Source: Pelagibacterium limicola
GTDB taxonomy: Bacteria > Pseudomonadota > Alphaproteobacteria > Rhizobiales > Devosiaceae
Length of the DNA: 64,000 nucleotides
Assembly (NCBI RefSeq): GCF_015694405.1
Contig: NZ_JADQDB010000005.1
Coordinates: 24,589 to 88,588 of the forward strand
Reading direction: 5' to 3'
Part shown: positions 60,081-64,000 of the stretch, piece by piece
How the letters are laid out: the number at the start of each line of letters is the position of its first letter
Position numbering within the stretch: position 1 is the stretch's first letter
Notes under the pieces: generated by a model
The model's input: the letters and a program-made list of their open reading frames with translations, nothing else
Database searches by the model: none
Told to the model about the DNA's origin: nothing
Translations under genes and position numbers: made by a program

Positions 60081-61303
60081 CCAGACCTTCCGTCCTTTGT
60101 AGGAGGTACGTCCCGGCAGTAGCCGATGGCGATCGCGGCCAGCGTAACGTAAAGGGTCGTGTGATATTCGAACCCGAAGAGGAGATAGGTGAGCCCGAAA
60201 ATCCCATATCCGGTGGAGAGCATGGCACAGACCGTCATCCGAACGTGATATTGGCTGTCGCGCGGGGAAAACGCCGCGCCCAGCAAAGGGGCCAGCAGCA
60301 TCAATAGATGCGCGAGGAGTCCTACGCTGCCATTGGCTACGGCCACATCGACAGGATCGCTATGGAGATGCCGGTGCTCGCGCCTCAGGACTCTGGAGTC
60401 TGGGTCGAGGTAGGGCGTAATGGCGGGGAACTTGCGCTCCCAGCCATGCCCGAATACCGGCGCATCCAGGAAGGCACGCCACGCAGCCGTATACATATCT
60501 ACCCTCTGACCTGCCGAATTCTCCAGCACGTCGCCGGTTTTTGCTAGCTGGGAAACATTTTTTGAGATCGTGGCGACCCGGTCGAACGTTTTCGGGGCCA
60601 GAACCAAAACCGCGCCGAGACTCCCCAAGGCCAAGATGGCCGCTAGACTGATACTTACCCACGGCCGGCGTGTCCAAGCGACGAGCAGGATAACGCAAAG
60701 CACCGGGACCGCGAGCAGGGGCCCGCGCGAAGTTGTCATCAGCGCGACGATTGTACCCAGCGCCGGCCCAAGCAGGAAGGCCAAACGCCAGCGTGATGCC
60801 CTATGGAATATCCCGGTCCCTGCAATGAACCCGGTAATGATGGCGGTGTGAGCGAACGCGATGGTGTCGATCTCGATTCCTTCGGGCCGTCTGACACCGA
60901 AACCGAACTTCTGAACGATGGCCCAGCACGCCAGCACCGCAGTCCCAAACAGGGCGATGGTACACAACCTCACGTGGTTGCGTTCCCCCGCACCGCCGGC
61001 AAGGATGACCGAGAGAGGCGCATAGAGCACAAGGGGTAAGTAATTTAAAACATAAATGAGATCGCCAACGACAACGGCGGAACCGGCAAACGAAACCCCG
61101 AAAAGCACGAAGGCGACAGCGAGCAGGCGTGCAGCGAGATCGCCCTTCAACCATGGACGTTGCCGGGTGGCAACAAGTGCAAGCGCACCACAGACCAGGC
61201 CGATTAGGAGAACGTAGATGGTCAAGGCGCCAAACAATCCCGCAAGAATGCAGGCAGCAGCGAGGACGAAATATCGATAGGCCACTGGCCAGGACATCGT
61301 CAT
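60077..61303 (-). CDS. O-antigen ligase/polymerase-like membrane protein
   Basis: The 408-residue protein has about 11-12 helices and the Wzy_C-type periplasmic loop near residues 285-330, with WRAFLDAPVFGHGWERKFPAITPYLDPDSRVLRREHRHLHSDPVDVAVANGSVGLLAHLL. The H-x2-D/N pattern and preceding GHGW segment are typical of O-antigen ligase or exopolysaccharide polymerases. It overlaps the upstream glycosyltransferase by 4 bp (ATGA). With the two glycosyltransferases it probably builds or joins a surface glycan. Ligase or polymerase cannot be told apart. Confidence 0.83.
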   Translation of the reverse strand: MTMSWPVAYRYFVLAAACILAGLFGALTIYVLLIGLVCGALALVATRQRPWLKGDLAARLLAVAFVLFGVSFAGSAVVVGDLIYVLNYLPLVLYAPLSVILAGGAGERNHVRLCTIALFGTAVLACWAIVQKFGFGVRRPEGIEIDTIAFAHTAIITGFIAGTGIFHRASRWRLAFLLGPALGTIVALMTTSRGPLLAVPVLCVILLVAWTRRPWVSISLAAILALGSLGAVLVLAPKTFDRVATISKNVSQLAKTGDVLENSAGQRVDMYTAAWRAFLDAPVFGHGWERKFPAITPYLDPDSRVLRREHRHLHSDPVDVAVANGSVGLLAHLLMLLAPLLGAAFSPRDSQYHVRMTVCAMLSTGYGIFGLTYLLFGFEYHTTLYVTLAAIAIGYCRDVPPTKDGRSG

Positions 61304-62517
61304 GAATTCCGGCTCCTCGACAGGACAGCATCGAGGATGGCGTCTTTGTCGATATGTGCCGCCAACCTGGCATTCATCGCCGAATCGAATTCCATAAAGC
61401 TCTCGTCGGGCTGCACCGGCGCCGCTCGCTCAACCTTCCAGTTTGTATTTATTCCCTTGAAATGCCAGAAGAAAACGTCTGCGGACTGGTGTTTGCTGCC
61501 GTGCGGCCGGTTTTCGATCCAGTGCATATAGGGGTGCACTTCTAAGTTGCCGAACCAGTTGCGGCGCGGATCAATGACCCATTTGCGCGCCTTGCAGATC
61601 CTAGCCGGTGCGTCCTTGAGACGGTAGGGGAAGTCTCCGTGTAGATAGGGCGGACGCGCGTGGGGGGCAACCGCGGGCTCCACCCATCGGCCTTGCATGG
61701 TGACCAGCCCGAAGGCGCTACGCGCCGCAATCGAGTAAATGCTTTCGCCGGTCGGGGTTTCGATCAATTCGTCAATATCGGCGTTGAGCATTCCCTCCGC
61801 AGCCCCGGCAATCCGGCGCAGCACCAGTCCCATGGCCGAAACCTGCAGGAACTGCGTCCAGTAGGGGTTGAAGATCACTGCCCGATCGATCGCGCCATAG
61901 ACGTAGGGCCAGCGAAAAATGACGAAGTCATCTATCCCTTCGATTTCCGAGAGGGTGCGTGCGATATGATCCGGCTCATAGGTCGATCCATTGTCGAAAA
62001 ACACGATCGCATCCGTACCGTGACGCCGCGCATGATACTGCGCCCAAGCCGCGATCCATTCGACGGGATTGTCCTTGCTCATGGTGAACAGCAGACGGCG
62101 ACCCCGGAACCGTTCCACGAGGCTGGGCTGCACCGGCATCTCGAAGGCGATGCCGGCGAAATCAACCGCTATGGCATCCGTGCCCGCTGGAACATCATCG
62201 AGCGCGGTGATCATGGTGGAAAGGGACGGAAAGAAGCGTGCATATAGAGGCGTATTGCTCGGCTTTGCCCAAAATCGCGCGGAGCGGAAATGACGGCCGA
62301 GATTGAGCGGGGGCGGGCCGACCAGCAGCACACGGCGAGGCTCGGCCGCAAAAAATGCGTCGTAGAATAAAATTCTGTCCTCGAACCGTTCTGCGAAGCT
62401 GTCGGGGCGCTGCCGCCATCCCCAACGTGGTTTGCGTCGCAATTGGCCATCTTGAGGAAGCGAGGCCGGCGAGCTTTCTGGGAATATGTCGGATACGGAC
62501 ATGCCGCTCGCCTTCAT
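61300..62517 (-). CDS. GT92-like glycosyltransferase, copy 1
   Basis: The 405-residue protein has the donor-site pattern TMSKDNPVEWIAAWAQYHARRHGTDAIVFFDNGST near residues 145-180, the metal-binding DID in MLNADIDELIETP, and a conserved end FFWHFKGINTNWK. These are features of glycosyltransferase family 92 and related GT2-fold enzymes. No membrane span or signal is seen, so it acts in the cytoplasm. It overlaps both neighbours by 4 bp, and is a diverged tandem relative of the gene at 62514-63674. The sugar is unknown. Confidence 0.8.
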   Translation of the reverse strand: MKASGMSVSDIFPESSPASLPQDGQLRRKPRWGWRQRPDSFAERFEDRILFYDAFFAAEPRRVLLVGPPPLNLGRHFRSARFWAKPSNTPLYARFFPSLSTMITALDDVPAGTDAIAVDFAGIAFEMPVQPSLVERFRGRRLLFTMSKDNPVEWIAAWAQYHARRHGTDAIVFFDNGSTYEPDHIARTLSEIEGIDDFVIFRWPYVYGAIDRAVIFNPYWTQFLQVSAMGLVLRRIAGAAEGMLNADIDELIETPTGESIYSIAARSAFGLVTMQGRWVEPAVAPHARPPYLHGDFPYRLKDAPARICKARKWVIDPRRNWFGNLEVHPYMHWIENRPHGSKHQSADVFFWHFKGINTNWKVERAAPVQPDESFMEFDSAMNARLAAHIDKDAILDAVLSRSRNS

Positions 62518-63674
62518 CCCTTATTGCTCCCGGCGCAAAATCTCGCAATCTCGGCATCGAGATCGACAAGCCGTCTATGCCTTGTCGGGTCTAGAAGTTC
62601 GGTGCGCCGACGGCTGGATTTCCAGTTGGTATTGATGGCCTTGAAGTGCCAGAAAGGGAGCTTGGGCGCTCGGCGTCCCCACGATTTCGGGATGCCATAT
62701 AGTCTGTGCACGCTCGGCATTACCTGCATATCCGCGCACCAATCGCGGGAGGGATCGAGGGCCCATTTGCTGGCGCAAACGGCCTTGAGCGCGTTTTTAT
62801 CCCGGTAGCGATAAGCCAAGTGCCCCGTATCGCCATCTTCAGTCGCTCCAACCACACATTCAACCCAGGTCCCCTTGCATGTGACCAAGCCGTTGGGGCT
62901 GGATAAGGCCCGGTCGTAGGCGCTGGCGCCACCCTCGTTGCCGATCAGTTCGTCGATGTCGCAATTGACGATGGCGGCGGCGCGCCGCGCCAGACGGCGA
63001 AACAGCATGGTATAGCTCGAGACCTGCAGGAAATTCGCCCAATAACGATGGAAAACGACCGCCGGGTCGTGGGGTCCATAACGATAGGGCCAACTGACGA
63101 CACAAACCAAGTCGATCCCATCTATCTCCGAGATGAGGTCTTCGAGCGCCTGCGTATCATAGACCGTGGAACCGTTGTCGAAGATCACGATTGCGTTGGT
63201 GCCATGCATAGCGGCGTACCACCGCGCCCAGGTGGAAATCCATCCCAGATCATTGTCCTTGTTCATCGTGAACAGCAGACGCCGCCCGGCAAATACATCG
63301 CAGTGATTTGGCTGTACGGTCAGGACGTGCCGTTGCCCCGCAATCGTGAACTCCAGCGATTGTGTGCCAGCGGGTGCTCCGGACACTATGGTTACCATCG
63401 TGGATCGAGCCGGTCGAAGTGACAGCGAAACGCGTTTCCCCGATGGTATAGCCCGAACGATTGCCCTCCTATATTCTTTGAGCAGATTCCGTGGGGGTGG
63501 GCTTACGAGAACAATGTCCTGCCCATCCTCGTGCCAAAAACAATCATAGAATAGCGCACGGTCCTCGAATTGGGCCCAGTACTCGGGTGGCCGCTTGCGC
63601 TTGGGTGCTCGCGGGAGACGGCGCAACTCGCCTTCCTCCGACAGGAAAGCCGAAGAATGGTCGAGTCTGACCAC
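62514..63674 (-). CDS. GT92-like glycosyltransferase, copy 2
   Basis: The 386-residue protein parallels copy 1 along its length: FEDRALFYDCFW, LVSPPPRNL, RRLLFTMNKDNDLGWISTWARWYAAMHGTNAIVIFDNGST, IVNCDIDELIG and FWHFKAINTNWK. The GTG at 63674, with AAAGGG about 5 nt upstream, is the better start. The frame remains open to an ATG at 63758, but this would overlap pheT by 59 bp. The downstream gene overlaps by 4 bp. Shared motifs point to an ancient tandem duplication. Confidence 0.78.
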   Translation of the reverse strand: MVRLDHSSAFLSEEGELRRLPRAPKRKRPPEYWAQFEDRALFYDCFWHEDGQDIVLVSPPPRNLLKEYRRAIVRAIPSGKRVSLSLRPARSTMVTIVSGAPAGTQSLEFTIAGQRHVLTVQPNHCDVFAGRRLLFTMNKDNDLGWISTWARWYAAMHGTNAIVIFDNGSTVYDTQALEDLISEIDGIDLVCVVSWPYRYGPHDPAVVFHRYWANFLQVSSYTMLFRRLARRAAAIVNCDIDELIGNEGGASAYDRALSSPNGLVTCKGTWVECVVGATEDGDTGHLAYRYRDKNALKAVCASKWALDPSRDWCADMQVMPSVHRLYGIPKSWGRRAPKLPFWHFKAINTNWKSSRRRTELLDPTRHRRLVDLDAEIARFCAGSNKG

Positions 63675-63699
63675 CCGTGCCCTTTGCGCTTCCCGGGTA

Positions 63700-64000
63700 T
63701 CACCCACGCAAGACACCCCCGGTGGCCTTCTCGACCGCCGCGACGACCTTTCCGCCAACCGCCTCGATCTCCTCGTCGGTCAGCGTTTTATCGCGGGGCT
63801 GGAGAGTCACTTCGATGGCCACCGATTTCTTGCCCTCCCCGACATGGGCGCCGGTGAAGACATCGAAAATCGTCACGTCACCGATAAGCGTCTTGTCGGC
63901 CCCGCGTGCAGCCCGGAGGATCGCGGCGGCTTCGACGCTCTCGTCGACCACGAAGGCAAAATCGCGGCTGACCGCCATAAGCTGCGAAATTTCCAGCGCC
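63700..64000 (-). CDS. pheT: Phenylalanine-tRNA ligase beta subunit (3' end, truncated by window edge)
   Basis: Only the last 100 or so residues are in the window. They form the C-terminal FDX-ACB (B8) anticodon-binding domain: [47 protein letters not shown]...[43 protein letters not shown]. The RDFAFVVD start, [20 protein letters not shown] and GG(V/T)LRG end are diagnostic. The frame continues beyond 64000. The glycosyltransferase operon begins 25 bp after its stop. Confidence 0.93.
   Translation of the reverse strand, partial: ALEISQLMAVSRDFAFVVDESVEAAAILRAARGADKTLIGDVTIFDVFTGAHVGEGKKSVAIEVTLQPRDKTLTDEEIEAVGGKVVAAVEKATGGVLRG

Noticed and set aside
1-64000. CRISPR arrays, insertion sequences, prophage genes, tRNA or rRNA genes
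   Set aside because: No regularly spaced repeats, transposase or integrase motifs, tRNA-like cloverleaf or rRNA-like sequence were seen. A covariance-model scan would be needed to exclude small RNAs fully.

Overview
The window reads as chromosomal DNA of a GC-rich alphaproteobacterium of the Hyphomicrobiales (Rhizobiales) type. The evidence is the pcaDCHG gene order with a divergent pcaQ, a hydroxyproline catabolic cluster like that of rhizobia, HWE/HisKA_2 signalling, tamAB, and TRAP and ABC uptake systems attached to catabolic operons. A Devosia/Pelagibacterium-like host is only a guess. Coding density is high. I found no rRNA, tRNA, insertion sequence, prophage or CRISPR array.

Layout. 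1-7974: 5' part of an RluA-type pseudouridine synthase (minus strand), a periplasmic lytic transglycosylase, tamA-tamB, and a 25-codon membrane peptide. 7985-19106: a hydroxycinnamate-type aromatic side-chain module. It has an acyl-CoA synthetase, enoyl-CoA hydratase, short-chain dehydrogenase, acyl-CoA dehydrogenase, two closely similar amidohydrolases each beside its own MarR regulator, and a DctPQM TRAP transporter. 19103-28715: beta-ketoadipate pathway in two blocks, pcaIJF and pcaDCHG, each divergent from its own PcaQ-like LysR protein. Between them lie a histidine kinase/receiver pair and a 689-bp stretch without genes. pcaB is not in the window. 28789-37274: a polyol ABC transporter, a long-chain polyol dehydrogenase, an FGGY pentulose kinase and a SorC-type regulator. 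37378-47702: hydroxyproline catabolism. A polar amino-acid ABC transporter, 4-hydroxyproline epimerase, FAD D-amino-acid oxidase and a DapA-type deaminase serve the trans-4 isomer. A proline-racemase-fold dehydratase, an enolase-superfamily dehydratase and an imine reductase serve the 3-hydroxy isomers. A GntR regulator diverges from them. 47707-64000: two small membrane proteins, a DUF4212/VC_2705-type Na+/solute symporter divergent from an unknown gene and an exonuclease-CBS-DUF294 fusion, a glutamine amidotransferase, msrB, argB, a LysR/acetyltransferase pair, trhO, an aldo-keto reductase, then a minus-strand run of pheT (3' end), two tandem GT92-like glycosyltransferases and an O-antigen-ligase-like protein.

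How the genes work together. The three central blocks form a scavenging region for plant- and animal-derived compounds. Hydroxycinnamates would be activated to CoA thioesters and shortened toward hydroxybenzoates. Protocatechuate would enter ring cleavage and end as succinyl-CoA and acetyl-CoA. Polyols and hydroxyprolines have their own uptake systems and oxidative routes. The steps joining hydroxybenzoate or vanillate to protocatechuate, the pcaB step, and the last step of trans-4-hydroxyproline breakdown must be encoded elsewhere.

The least ordinary items are the exonuclease-CBS-DUF294 fusion beside the symporter, the Ser/Thr active site of one proline-racemase-family enzyme, the duplicated marR-amidohydrolase cassettes with long palindromic operators, and several strong dyads, including a 39-bp near-perfect palindrome at 57734-57772.
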